This document shows, one piece after another, positions 7,028 to 14,793 of a stretch of 22,173 nt of DNA. The position numbers and the translations under genes were made by a program. Origin of the DNA: Acidimicrobiia bacterium (GTDB taxonomy: Bacteria > Actinomycetota > Acidimicrobiia > Spongiisociales > SHLN01); NCBI GenBank assembly GCA_004283105.1, contig SHLN01000009.1, forward strand, positions 1 through 22,173, in the 5' to 3' direction. The stretch's first letter is position 1; each line of letters opens with the position of its first letter. Below the pieces are notes generated by a model. It was not told the origin of the DNA, did no database searches, and saw only the letters and a program-made list of their open reading frames with translations.

Positions 7028-8563
7028 GTGAACCGTCCCGTTTCCTATCGCATGGGGCGCGCCGCGCTCGTCGTGTCGGCCGGAGTGCTCCTCTCCCGTA
7101 TCCTCGGACTGCTGAGGGAAGTTGCCCTGGCCGATCTGATCGGCGCCAACGCGGCAGGTGACGCCTATCGGGTCGCGTTCATCATTCCCGACTTCCTCAA
7201 CTACCTGTTGGCCGGCGGGTACATGGCCATCACGTTCATCCCCATCCTGTCCCGTCACTTCGCCAATGACGATGATGCGGGCGCCTGGGAAGCCTTTGTG
7301 GCGGTGGCCCGCCCGGTTGGCCTGGCGATGGCCGTGCTCGTCGGCATCGGCATGCTCGCCGCCGGACCCGTCATCGGAGCCGTCACCAGCCTCTCCCCCG
7401 AGGACGTCACCGAGGCGACCCGGCTCACCCGCATCATCCTGCCGGCTCAGTTTTTCTTCGTGACCGGGACTCTCCTCATGGCGGTGCAGTACGCACGCGA
7501 GCGGTTCCTCATCCCCACCCTCGCCCCGATCGTCTACAACCTCATGATCATTCTGGGCGGGCTCCTGATGACCGATCGGAACGACCCATCGGCCGAGGGC
7601 TTCGCCTGGGGGGTGCTGGCGGGGGCCATCATCGGCAACTTCCTGATTCAGGCCTACGGCGCCTTCCGGGAGGGGCTGCGGCTCCCCTCCGGAGTCCCGC
7701 TGGCCAATCCGGTCGTGCGCGAGTATCTCTTGCTCGCCCTCCCGCTCATGCTCGGTCAGTCGCTTGTCGTCCTCGATGAGTCGTTTGCCCGGGTCTTCGG
7801 AACACAACTCGGGGAGGGTCCGACCTCCCAGCTCGGGTTCGCCCGCCAGACGATGCTCGTTCCGATTGGTGTGGTGGCCCAGGCGGCCGGCGTGGCCGCC
7901 TACCCGTATCTGTCGCGTCTCGTTGAGGAAGGCAAGCTGCGCGAGATGACCGTTGCGCTCGCCCGGGCCGTGCGGTATGTAGTCGTCGCCAGCCTCGTAG
8001 CAACCGCGACACTCGTTGCCCTCTCCATCCCGACCATCCGGGCGCTGTTCGAGCGCGGCCAGTTCGGTCCGGCCGACACTGTGGCCTCGGCGAGCGCGCT
8101 CGTCTTCTACGCGCTCGGAATCCCGTTCTGGGGTGTGCAGCAGTTGCTGGCTCGCGGCTTCTATGCCCGCCGGCAGATGTGGACACCGGTGCTGGTCGGG
8201 ACCGCCACCACCATCCTGGCTGTGCCCGTCTACATCATCTTCAAGGAACTGCTGGACATCCGGGGCATCGCCCTCGCCTCAACGGTCTCCATCGCCGGAT
8301 ACACCGTGGTGCTGGGCGCCATCTGGATCGATCGCACCGGAGCACACGTGCTGGCCGGGCTCGCCCAGACGGTCGGGCGGGCGCTCGTTCCGGCCGTGAT
8401 CGCCGGTGGGGCCGCCTGGCTCGTCGCATATGCCGTCGCCGACATCGCAACCGGGTTCCCCGGCGCCGTCCTCCAGGTCGTGGCGGGGGGCTTGGCCGCC
8501 GGCGCCGTATTCCTCGGCCTGGCCGGGTGGATGGGAACGATGAAGAGCGTCCAGGACGACTAG
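7028..8563 (+). CDS. murJ: Lipid II flippase MurJ (MviN family)
   Basis: This 511-residue polytopic membrane protein starts at GTG 7028. It belongs to the MviN/MurJ branch of the MOP superfamily, which flips lipid-linked peptidoglycan precursor across the inner membrane. The N-terminal signature is clear: SAGVLLSRILGLLREVALADLIGANAAGDAYRVAF with the conserved Arg residues, then FIIPDFLNYLLAGG and FIPILSR. About 13-14 hydrophobic segments are visible along the whole length, which is the family norm. The C-terminus (GMGTMKSVQDD-like tail) is short, with no fused kinase domain of the kind found in mycobacterial MviN. Its stop codon TAG overlaps the stop of the convergent iron-ABC ATPase through a shared CTAG. 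Confidence 0.93.
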   Translation: MNRPVSYRMGRAALVVSAGVLLSRILGLLREVALADLIGANAAGDAYRVAFIIPDFLNYLLAGGYMAITFIPILSRHFANDDDAGAWEAFVAVARPVGLAMAVLVGIGMLAAGPVIGAVTSLSPEDVTEATRLTRIILPAQFFFVTGTLLMAVQYARERFLIPTLAPIVYNLMIILGGLLMTDRNDPSAEGFAWGVLAGAIIGNFLIQAYGAFREGLRLPSGVPLANPVVREYLLLALPLMLGQSLVVLDESFARVFGTQLGEGPTSQLGFARQTMLVPIGVVAQAAGVAAYPYLSRLVEEGKLREMTVALARAVRYVVVASLVATATLVALSIPTIRALFERGQFGPADTVASASALVFYALGIPFWGVQQLLARGFYARRQMWTPVLVGTATTILAVPVYIIFKELLDIRGIALASTVSIAGYTVVLGAIWIDRTGAHVLAGLAQTVGRALVPAVIAGGAAWLVAYAVADIATGFPGAVLQVVAGGLAAGAVFLGLAGWMGTMKSVQDD

Positions 8564-9618
8564 AGGTCCGGATGGGAGCCGGCGGCGGGGAGCAGATGCG
8601 CCCGCTCGACATCCCAGCCGACCCGATCCCCTACGTCGGTGGCCGGCCGCCCGGATTCGGAGACAACCAATCGCCCGGCCCCCGTGTCCAGTCGATACTC
8701 GGTGCGGGCACCGCGATACCACACGCCATCCACAACGGCCTCGAAGGGACCGCCCAGTCGGACCCACTCGGGCCGAATCAACGGCACACCACCTTCGATC
8801 CCCGAGCAGTCGATCTCTCTCTCCACGCCTCCCAGTGTGAGCCGTGCCCGACCCGCCGCGACGGCAACCACTCCGGCATCGAGCACCGAGGCCGGCCCGG
8901 TCATCTCGGCCGCCCAGCGGTCGACGGGCTGCTCATAGATTTCGATGGGAGGCCCCACCTGCACCACCCGGCCCTTGCGGAGCACGAGCACCCGGTCGGC
9001 GATGGCGAGGGCTTCGGTCGCGTCGTGGGTGGCGTAGATGGCGGCGGTTGCGTCCCGTCTGCGCTGCTCCTCGATCTCCTCGAGCAGAGCGCGACGCAAC
9101 GGGGCATCGAGATGGGCCGTTGGTTCATCGAACAAGAACACGTCCGGTCGCCGGGCGAGCGCCCGGGCCAGGCTGACCCGCTGCTGCTCTCCACCCGAGA
9201 GCTGATCGGGCCGGCGATCGGCCAGATGACCGATGCCGAGCCGTTCGAGCAGGCGGCGCGCCTCGATGGGTCGTTCGGCAGCCGGGATATCCCGGAACCG
9301 AAGCGGGAATGCGACCGTTTCGGCCGCGCTGAGGTGGGGCCACAGGGCATGGTGCTGAAAGACGACGCCGACGCGGCGTTCTTCGGGCGCCACGGAACGG
9401 CCTGGTTCGGCGACCACCCGCCCACCCACCTCGATGGACCCGCCATCAACCGGCACGAACCCGGCAATGGCATGAAGAAGGGTCGTCTTGCCCGAGCCCG
9501 ATGGGCCAAGAACAGCCAGCAGCTCGCCGGGTGCCACCGTCAGGTCGATGGAAGCCAACGCCTCGGTGTCGGCGAACCGAGCTCCCAGCCCGATGCACAC
9601 CACAGCCGGAGCGGTCAT
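8560..9618 (-). CDS. Ferric iron-type ABC transporter, ATP-binding protein (FbpC/PotA-like)
   Basis: This 352-residue ATPase starts at ATG 9618, overlapping the permease stop (ATGA). Walker A is GPSGSGKT at residues 38-45, the signature is LSGGEQQRVSLARAL, Walker B is VFLFDEPTAHLD, and the switch reads YATHDATEAL. After about residue 235 a TOBE-type C-terminal domain follows, including IRPEWVRL and WYRGARTEYRL, as in FbpC/PotA/UgpC importers. It should drive uptake by the permease and binding protein encoded just upstream. Iron is the likeliest substrate because of the binding-protein family, but other family-1 substrates are possible. It ends convergently with murJ on a shared CTAG. Confidence 0.9.
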   Translation of the reverse strand: MTAPAVVCIGLGARFADTEALASIDLTVAPGELLAVLGPSGSGKTTLLHAIAGFVPVDGGSIEVGGRVVAEPGRSVAPEERRVGVVFQHHALWPHLSAAETVAFPLRFRDIPAAERPIEARRLLERLGIGHLADRRPDQLSGGEQQRVSLARALARRPDVFLFDEPTAHLDAPLRRALLEEIEEQRRRDATAAIYATHDATEALAIADRVLVLRKGRVVQVGPPIEIYEQPVDRWAAEMTGPASVLDAGVVAVAAGRARLTLGGVEREIDCSGIEGGVPLIRPEWVRLGGPFEAVVDGVWYRGARTEYRLDTGAGRLVVSESGRPATDVGDRVGWDVERAHLLPAAGSHPDL

Positions 9619-11249
9619 TGGGGCGCCCCCCAGACACGGCGCAGCCACAGCAGTGGAGCGGCAACCACGGCGATGACGATCGCCAGAACGACGGCGAGGG
9701 CGGCCGTCACCGTCGGATCGCCGATCTGCTGATAATCCAACACGACGACCGCCAGCGTCTCGTTGCCCGGCCCCCGCAGCAGCGACGACATCGTCAGTTC
9801 GTGCACGGCAAACACGAAGACGAGAACCGCTCCGGCCACGATCGCCGAACGCAGCATGGGAGCGACGATCCAGCGGAGCAGCCCACCGGGGCCGGCCCCG
9901 GCCGCCCGGCCGGCCCGAAGCAGATCTGGATGAATGCTCACGGCCGATCCGGCGAGCGGGCGGTGCGCCAGGACCAACAGCTTGGCGACGTAGGCCACCA
10001 GGATGATGGCGGCGGTGTTGGCGATCCAGCGGCCGTATCCGAGCGAAACGGCCAGTGCAATGGAGGTGCCGGGCACGGCGAACATGACGGCGGCGGCCGA
10101 GCCCCAGCGACGGTTGCCGGTGCGCGAGACGAACACGAGTAGGCCGGCCACGGCCAGCGCCAGCAGTGCTGCCGACGCCGCCAGGGCAGCGCTTCGGCCG
10201 AGGGCCTCCCAGGTCCGGGCGTCCCATACAGCCCGGAAATTCGCCAACGTCCAATTGCCGGGAGACGCGCTCACCCCGACGGCCCGGGTGAGCGCCCGCA
10301 GCACGAGGCCGCCGAGCGGGAGCATGAGGGACAGCGTCAGGTATCCCCACGCAAGCGCAGCCGCTCCGGGCGGGGCGGGCGCCATCGAGCCGATCCGGCC
10401 AGTCGTTGGATCGGCCAGCCCGGTCATGCGCCCGGACACAAACCGGCTGTCGGTCAGCGCGATGACGACGAGCGCTAGGAGTACGAGGATGAGGGCCATG
10501 GCGACGGCCTCCTGAAACGCAGCCTCCCGAGCCGAGAAGGCGATGGCGCGATACACCCGGGTGGTGAGGGTGTCGAAGCCTGCCGACGTGCCGAGGACGG
10601 TTGTGACGCCGAAGTTGGCAAGCGCGGCGGCAAACCCGACGAGCCAGGCGGCGGCGAGCGCCGGCCGGATGAGCGGAAGCGTGATCGAACGAAGCGTGGC
10701 GGCATCGGCTGCTCCCGCGGCGCGGGCAGCCCGCTCGACATCCCCCAAACGCGAACCGCGCAGTGCCGCGGCCACCACCAAAAACGCCAGCGGGGCAACG
10801 TTCACCGCGATGACGACTACTACCCCGACGCGACCGTCGATCCATCCTCCCGACAGACCGGTCAGGTCGTCGAGCAGACCGAACGGGGCGTACGTCGCCT
10901 GCCAACTCACCGCCGACACGAACGGCGGGACAATCAGGGTTCCCACCATGGCCACCCGCAGGGCGGCTGCGCCCCGGATCCGGTACCGCTCGGTGAGCAG
11001 GGCGACGGCGGTACCGGCGGCGGCTGCAAGAGTGGCGGCGGCCGCCGAGGTCCACAGGCTGTTGAAGGCCGCCGTGCGGACACCGGTTGCAGACAGCGCG
11101 TCACCCATGCCTCCCCCGCTCAGCGCCTCGGCCGCGAGTCGCCAGAGCGGGTAGCCGGCCAGCACGCCGAGCACTGCCGCGGCGGCCAGCGGGGCCCCGA
11201 ATCTCAGTGGGCTCGCTTGACTAGCCGCCGAAGAGGGACGCATACCCAT
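9615..11249 (-). CDS. Ferric iron-type ABC transporter, double-domain permease (FbpB-like)
   Basis: This 544-residue permease has about 12 hydrophobic segments in two homologous halves, as in FbpB/SfuB iron permeases. Each half carries an EAA loop for docking the ATPase: VERAARAAGAADAATLRSITLPLIRPAL in the first, and LLRAGRAAGAGPGGLLRWIVAPMLRSAI in the second. ATG 11249 is chosen because AGGAGG sits 9 nt upstream; TTG 11252 and ATG 11243 are alternatives. It overlaps the end of the binding-protein gene by 29 bases and the start of the ATPase gene by 4, so all three are co-translated. Confidence 0.88.
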   Translation of the reverse strand: MGMRPSSAASQASPLRFGAPLAAAAVLGVLAGYPLWRLAAEALSGGGMGDALSATGVRTAAFNSLWTSAAAATLAAAAGTAVALLTERYRIRGAAALRVAMVGTLIVPPFVSAVSWQATYAPFGLLDDLTGLSGGWIDGRVGVVVVIAVNVAPLAFLVVAAALRGSRLGDVERAARAAGAADAATLRSITLPLIRPALAAAWLVGFAAALANFGVTTVLGTSAGFDTLTTRVYRAIAFSAREAAFQEAVAMALILVLLALVVIALTDSRFVSGRMTGLADPTTGRIGSMAPAPPGAAALAWGYLTLSLMLPLGGLVLRALTRAVGVSASPGNWTLANFRAVWDARTWEALGRSAALAASAALLALAVAGLLVFVSRTGNRRWGSAAAVMFAVPGTSIALAVSLGYGRWIANTAAIILVAYVAKLLVLAHRPLAGSAVSIHPDLLRAGRAAGAGPGGLLRWIVAPMLRSAIVAGAVLVFVFAVHELTMSSLLRGPGNETLAVVVLDYQQIGDPTVTAALAVVLAIVIAVVAAPLLWLRRVWGAPQ

Positions 11250-12168
11250 CAATGAGGTCCTCCTGCTGCTCGATGATCACATCCCACTCGGGATAGACGA
11301 TGTCCACTCCGGCGGGGATGACAGGACCGGGGATCCCCGCCAGGATGGGCGACCAACCCGTGGCGCCGATGGCTGTTTGCCCCGATTCGGACAGCACGTG
11401 CTCGATGAAGTCCCGGGCTCGAACCTCCGATCCGGCTCCGTCGACGATGGCGATCGGACTGGAAATGGCAACGGCCGCCGGACGGGGCCACACCACCTCA
11501 ACCGGAGAGCCTTTCTCGGCCGCCGTCCGGGCGGAGAACTCGAGGGTGATTCCGGCGGCAAAGCGGCCCTCGGCTACCCCGGTCACAACATCGCCGGGGC
11601 TCGGGACCTGGACGGCTCCGGCGGCGTTCAAATCTCCAAAGAACTCGAGCCCGAAGTAACCGAGGGCAGCGAAGGCCGAGCCGGCAAACCGGGGATCGGG
11701 AAAGGCAACGGCTAGCGATGGATCTACGAGGTCCTGCCACTCGGTAATGGACTCCGGGTTGCCCGGGGCGGCGACGACAACGAGATAGAGGACGCGTGTT
11801 CCCCAGAACGCGGGGCCACTCGCCGCCGGCGGCAGGGCCGCGGCCGCCGCCGGTTCCCACGCAGCCAGCAGTCCGTCGGACTGGTATTGATACATCGAGA
11901 GCGGGTCGGTGAGCCAGATCACGTCGGCACCCGGGTCTCCGTTTCGACGCTCCGCCGCGATCCGGGCTGTCACCTCGCCCGTTGGAGCCCGGAACACCTC
12001 GATCGACGCTCCTGGATTGGCTTCCTCGAAGTCGGTTACGACAGCATCGACAGTCGCCTGCGTCACCGACGTGTAGATGGTGAGCGTCTCCCCGCCGCCA
12101 CCGCCACAGGCGGCGGCCAGGACGGCGAGGGCACCGAGTACGGCCCACACCCGGGCTCTCAGGAACAT
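11221..12168 (-). CDS. Extracellular solute-binding lipoprotein, Fbp-like (probable ferric iron)
   Basis: This 315-residue exported protein starts at ATG 12168. The signal peptide ends in LAAAC with C21 as the lipidated Cys, followed by five Gly. The mature start TLTIYTSVTQATVDAVVTDFEEANPG and the later PTGEVTARIAAERRNGDPGADVIWLTDPLSMYQYQ match family-1 periplasmic binding proteins of the FbpA/AfuA group, which take up ferric iron. YPEWDVIIEQQEDLIDGYASLF closes the fold. It delivers substrate to the permease and ATPase encoded downstream. The paired Tyr ligands of FbpA cannot be placed with certainty, so iron is inference. The start has a TAGGCT box 6 nt upstream that overlaps the stop of the previous gene. 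Confidence 0.87.
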   Translation of the reverse strand: MFLRARVWAVLGALAVLAAACGGGGGETLTIYTSVTQATVDAVVTDFEEANPGASIEVFRAPTGEVTARIAAERRNGDPGADVIWLTDPLSMYQYQSDGLLAAWEPAAAAALPPAASGPAFWGTRVLYLVVVAAPGNPESITEWQDLVDPSLAVAFPDPRFAGSAFAALGYFGLEFFGDLNAAGAVQVPSPGDVVTGVAEGRFAAGITLEFSARTAAEKGSPVEVVWPRPAAVAISSPIAIVDGAGSEVRARDFIEHVLSESGQTAIGATGWSPILAGIPGPVIPAGVDIVYPEWDVIIEQQEDLIDGYASLFGG

Positions 12169-12174
12169 CGCCGA

Positions 12175-12180
12175 AGCCTA
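12175..12180 (-). promoter_or_regulatory. Candidate -10 box (TAGGCT) overlapping a stop codon
   Basis: On the minus strand TAGGCT begins with the TAG stop of the tandem GNAT gene and ends 6 nt before the ATG at 12168. If real, the iron transporter genes can be transcribed separately from sodN as a leaderless message. Confidence 0.4.
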
Positions 12181-13176
12181 GGGACCGACCGGTTTCTCGT
12201 ATGAGGTGTACTGCTTGACGACCCCGAACCCGACACCCTCGTACAGGTCGAGAGCCCGATTGGGGTTGTCCGTCATCACGCCGAGGGCCGCCTCCTCCAT
12301 GCCGCGTTCCCGCAATGCCTCGAGGCTCTGACAGAGAAGCGCCCGGGCCACACCCTTCCGGCGCCACGGCCGCCGCACCGAGATGAACTCGGTGTACCCG
12401 CGTTTGCGGCGATACTCGGCGTTCTCGGCAGGATCGATATAGCTGCGAACCTGCCCGGCCACCTCGTCGCCATCCCAGGCCACCCGCCACAGGGTCGGGT
12501 CGTGGTGGGGCCTCGCCAGCCAGTGCTCGAAGGTTTCGATGTCCTCTGAGGAACCGGGATGGTCCCGGAACGCTTCTCGATCGGCTTCGAACACAAGGCG
12601 CATTTGATCGAGCGCCGGGGTGCGGACTTCGAGGCCGGCCGGCAGTGGAGCGACCGGGATGTCGTCGAGGTCGGGACGGACCATGTCCACGTCATACTGG
12701 TACGGCTCGAACCGCTCTGCCGCGTAGAGGGCGTGCGCCCCCGGCTCGGTGTCCGAGGCGAACACCTCGATCAGCTTCGGGACGTCCGGCGGATGACCGG
12801 CCGCAATTTCCCGTATCCGACGCTCGTTCCATCGCAGCATGGCGGTCCCGAGGCCCCGCCTGCGGTACTCGGGCTTGATGAACCCGAACGCCAGATAGCG
12901 GCGCCGACCCTCGACCTCGGTCCACCACGTCACCCGGCCGTAGGCAATCACGTCGCCGTCAATCTCGGCAAACACCATGTCGGTGTACGGATCACAATTC
13001 GTGAGGTTGGCGTAGTTGCGCTCGAGGTCGGCTACCGAATCGGTCCGTTCGATCCGGTCGACCACCTTGGAAGCCTCGATGACCCCAACCATGCCGGGGT
13101 AGTCGGACGGTCCTTCGAAGCCGCGCAGCACCAGGCCCGGGATGGCCGGGGCCTCCGGTACCTCGATCAGGCCCAA
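12178..13176 (-). CDS. Tandem GNAT acetyltransferase (MshD-like architecture)
   Basis: This 332-residue protein has two GNAT domains. The first (about 15-165) carries FIKPEYRRRGLGTAMLRW, the second (about 190-325) ISVRRPWRRKGVARALLCQ, both with the R-x-x-G-x-G/A acetyl-CoA loop; the second ends in ALDLYEGVGFGVVKQY. The double-domain layout is that of mycothiol synthase MshD and related actinobacterial enzymes, but that exact role is not shown. The most upstream possible start is TTG 13176, because sodN stops in the same frame one codon earlier (TAA-CCG-TTG). No strong ribosome binding site precedes it, so the true start may be slightly internal. It sits between sodN and the iron transporter in the same transcription direction. 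Confidence 0.82.
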   Translation of the reverse strand: MGLIEVPEAPAIPGLVLRGFEGPSDYPGMVGVIEASKVVDRIERTDSVADLERNYANLTNCDPYTDMVFAEIDGDVIAYGRVTWWTEVEGRRRYLAFGFIKPEYRRRGLGTAMLRWNERRIREIAAGHPPDVPKLIEVFASDTEPGAHALYAAERFEPYQYDVDMVRPDLDDIPVAPLPAGLEVRTPALDQMRLVFEADREAFRDHPGSSEDIETFEHWLARPHHDPTLWRVAWDGDEVAGQVRSYIDPAENAEYRRKRGYTEFISVRRPWRRKGVARALLCQSLEALRERGMEEAALGVMTDNPNRALDLYEGVGFGVVKQYTSYEKPVGP

Positions 13177-13179
13177 CGG

Positions 13180-13608
13180 TTAGCTCTTGCTGGCGGCGAA
13201 GATCTCGCCGATCTCCTTGGTGAGATCCAACAGCTCCTGCGCGAGCGCGGCATCGATGTTCTGCATGTTCTGCGTGCACAGATGGCCGGCGCGGTGGAAC
13301 TTCTCGTGTAGATCGGGCCAGCGCTCGAGGTGCTCGGGCTTGAAGTACTGCGTCCACAGCACGTCGAGGAGCTCGTACTTGCACGTCTTGGCATGCTCTT
13401 CCTTGTTGACGACGCGGCGCTCGAGATCGTGATGGAATTTGATCTTCTCGGCGCTCGAGGCGTCCGGCGACGGCACTTCCATGGCCAGCAACTGCTCGAC
13501 CATCTTGGCCACTGTTTCGGCCGCGTTGATCGCAAAGGTCGGGTCATAGATGCCGCACGGAACGTGGCAGTGGGCGTGGGCGAGGCGGCTCGGCTTGAAA
13601 AGTCCCAT
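13180..13608 (-). CDS. sodN: Nickel superoxide dismutase precursor
   Basis: The 142-residue precursor starts at ATG 13608 with AGGAGG 7 nt upstream. A 12-residue leader (MGLFKPSRLAHA) precedes the nickel hook HCHVPCGIYDP, where the new N-terminal His, Cys2 and Cys6 of the mature protein bind nickel. Family consensus is H-C-x-x-P-C-x-x-Y-D-P, fully kept here. The rest is the four-helix bundle (for example ETVAKMVEQLLAM and HHDLERRVVNKEEHAKTCKYELLDVLW). The mature chain would be about 130 residues, a little longer than the roughly 117 of Streptomyces. It converts superoxide to oxygen and hydrogen peroxide in the cytoplasm after leader removal by SodX, which is encoded divergently 64 nt away. 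Confidence 0.95.
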   Translation of the reverse strand: MGLFKPSRLAHAHCHVPCGIYDPTFAINAAETVAKMVEQLLAMEVPSPDASSAEKIKFHHDLERRVVNKEEHAKTCKYELLDVLWTQYFKPEHLERWPDLHEKFHRAGHLCTQNMQNIDAALAQELLDLTKEIGEIFAASKS

Positions 13609-13672
13609 TGGTTTTCCTCCTGGGCTGTCGTGGGGAGACCTCACGATACACTCGCGGGAGGAGGCAACCGGT
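13609..13672. promoter_or_regulatory. Divergent sodN-sodX promoter region
   Basis: This 64-nt gap must hold both promoters. sodN has AGGAGG (minus, 13616-13621) and sodX has GGGAGGAGG (plus, 13656-13664, 8 nt before ATG). The plus-strand TACACT at 13647-13652 and the minus-strand TGTATC over the same bases are candidate -10 boxes facing opposite ways, so the two promoters may compete. I could not identify a nickel-regulator operator. Confidence 0.5.
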
Positions 13673-14164
13673 ATGCGGAAATCACGAGCGATGGGCGCTG
13701 CCGCCGTCGGAGTTGTACTGGTCGGCTTCGGGATGTGGCGGGGGCGCTTGCGTCGCTTCGAGGTCACCGAGGATTCGATGGCGCCGGCTCTGGCCGACGG
13801 CGACTACGTGATCGCCACCCGGCTCGTGTCCAGCCCGCTGCGGGGAGATGTAGTGGTGTTCCCTCACCCGCACTCCCCCGGGTTCCTCATGATCAAGCGG
13901 GTAATCGGCCTGCCGGGCGAAATGGTCCAGATCGACAACGGCCAGATCGCCGCCAACGGCCACCTCCTGGCCGAACCGTGGGCAAACGGCGCGATGCTGG
14001 GAACCCACGAGTGGAACCTCGACGACCGTCACCTCGTCGTTCTGTCCGACAACCGCACGGTCTCGACCGAGGACAGTCGCGAGCTCGGTCCCCTGCCGGT
14101 CGGCGACCTCTGGCGAGTCGGCTTCCGCTACTGGCCCCCCGGCCGGATCGGGCAGGTCTCCTAG
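13673..14164 (+). CDS. sodX: Nickel-type superoxide dismutase maturation protease (S26 family)
   Basis: This 163-residue serine protease belongs to signal peptidase family S26. A hydrophobic N-terminal segment (AAAVGVVLVGFGMW) is followed by FEVTEDSMAPAL with the nucleophile S35, and LMIKRVIGLPGE with the general-base K75. The later LSDNRTVSTEDSRELGPLP and VGFRYWPP match SodX proteins. It removes the SodN leader to expose the nickel-binding His. ATG 13673 is supported by GGGAGGAGG 8 nt upstream. It is divergent from sodN. Its stop TAG shares the palindrome CTAG with the stop of the convergent nitroreductase gene. Confidence 0.93.
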   Translation: MRKSRAMGAAAVGVVLVGFGMWRGRLRRFEVTEDSMAPALADGDYVIATRLVSSPLRGDVVVFPHPHSPGFLMIKRVIGLPGEMVQIDNGQIAANGHLLAEPWANGAMLGTHEWNLDDRHLVVLSDNRTVSTEDSRELGPLPVGDLWRVGFRYWPPGRIGQVS

Positions 14165-14685
14165 AACCGGTTCCGGACGATCAGGTCGTCGAGCGGTTTG
14201 CGCCCGCCCATCGACCGGGATGCCCGCAACTCGGCTTCCGCATCCGTATCGGGGTACCCGAAGCACAGGGCATAGCGGGCCTGATGATCGGGCGGCAGAC
14301 CGAGAACTGCCGCCGAGCATGCCTCGTCGTGCAGCGTCACCGGGCAGCTACCTACCCCCCGGGCGGCCCCCGCCAGCATCATGTTCTGGGAAACCCGGCC
14401 GATGTCGAACTCGTAGCCGCCCGGCGTGCGCACCGGCACCACAATGAACCGGGCATCGCGTAACGGTTGGGAGAACTGGCCGCACCCGGCCAGTCGAACC
14501 TGCTGGTCGGGATGATCGACAACGAGAAACAGCCAGTCCTGCCGATTCTTAGCACTCCCCGTCCACCGCCCCGCTTCGAGAATGGCCTGCTGATCATCGG
14601 ACGTGACCGGCTGATCCAAGTACTTGCGGACCACGCGCAACCCGAGCACGGAGTCGTAGGGATCGGTCGGGATATCAGAGCTCAT
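14161..14685 (-). CDS. Nitroreductase family FMN-dependent oxidoreductase
   Basis: This 174-residue flavoprotein matches the short nitroreductase family: the FMN phosphate-binding LGLRVVRKYLDQPV near the N-terminus, AILEAGRWTGSAKNRQDW in the middle, and the paired IGRVSQNMMLAGAARGVGSCPV helix with the GxG turn. Closing GGRKPLDDLIVRNRF is also typical. It would reduce a nitro, quinone or similar compound with NAD(P)H in the cytoplasm; some relatives are F420-dependent, so the electron donor is open. ATG 14685 has TAACCT 6 nt upstream and no ribosome binding site. It ends convergently with sodX at a shared CTAG. Confidence 0.87.
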   Translation of the reverse strand: MSSDIPTDPYDSVLGLRVVRKYLDQPVTSDDQQAILEAGRWTGSAKNRQDWLFLVVDHPDQQVRLAGCGQFSQPLRDARFIVVPVRTPGGYEFDIGRVSQNMMLAGAARGVGSCPVTLHDEACSAAVLGLPPDHQARYALCFGYPDTDAEAELRASRSMGGRKPLDDLIVRNRF

Positions 14686-14691
14686 GCCCGG

Positions 14692-14697
14692 AGGTTA
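14692..14697 (-). promoter_or_regulatory. Candidate -10 box (TAACCT) of a leaderless start
   Basis: On the minus strand TAACCT ends 6 nt before the ATG at 14685 of the nitroreductase gene, with no Shine-Dalgarno sequence between. The heptamer array of the amidase begins 8 nt beyond it, at 14705. Confidence 0.5.
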
Positions 14698-14704
14698 CGA
14701 CCTC

Positions 14705-14781
14705 GAGCTGTGAGCCATGAGCTATGAGCTGTGAGCAAGAAGCGGGAAGCGGGCAGCGCGCAGCGCGCAGCGGCGAGGCGG
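14705..14781 (+). repeat. Degenerate heptanucleotide array before the amidase gene
   Basis: Eleven consecutive 7-bp units in perfect register change type along the array: GAGCTGT, GAGCCAT, GAGCTAT, GAGCTGT, GAGCAAG, AAGCGGG twice, CAGCGCG twice, CAGCGGC, GAGGCGG. The G-C pair at positions 3-4 is kept in ten units. The final unit directly abuts TAGCCT, the -10 box of the amidase. It fills the gap between nitroreductase and amidase. Confidence 0.75.
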
Positions 14782-14787
14782 TAGCCT
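14782..14787 (+). promoter_or_regulatory. Candidate -10 box (TAGCCT) of a leaderless start
   Basis: TAGCCT begins directly after the last heptamer and ends 6 nt before the ATG at 14794. No ribosome binding site is present. Confidence 0.5.
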
Positions 14788-14793
14788 CGCCTC

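Noticed and set aside
8179..9732. A 517-codon plus-strand frame
   Set aside because: It overlaps murJ and the iron ABC ATPase, both with strong family motifs, and has a composition typical of shadow frames.
8560..11055. An 831-codon open frame on the minus strand
   Set aside because: Only the last 352 codons (from ATG 9618) are the ATPase. The upstream part is an Arg-rich shadow of the permease gene in another frame.
13176..13608. A natural SodN-GNAT fusion
   Set aside because: SodN is complete and ends at a normal TAA. Unlike the cytochrome, both parts make sense alone.
13609..13767. A longer sodN start
   Set aside because: It would run across sodX and destroy the short leader typical of SodN. 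ATG 13608 has AGGAGG 7 nt upstream.
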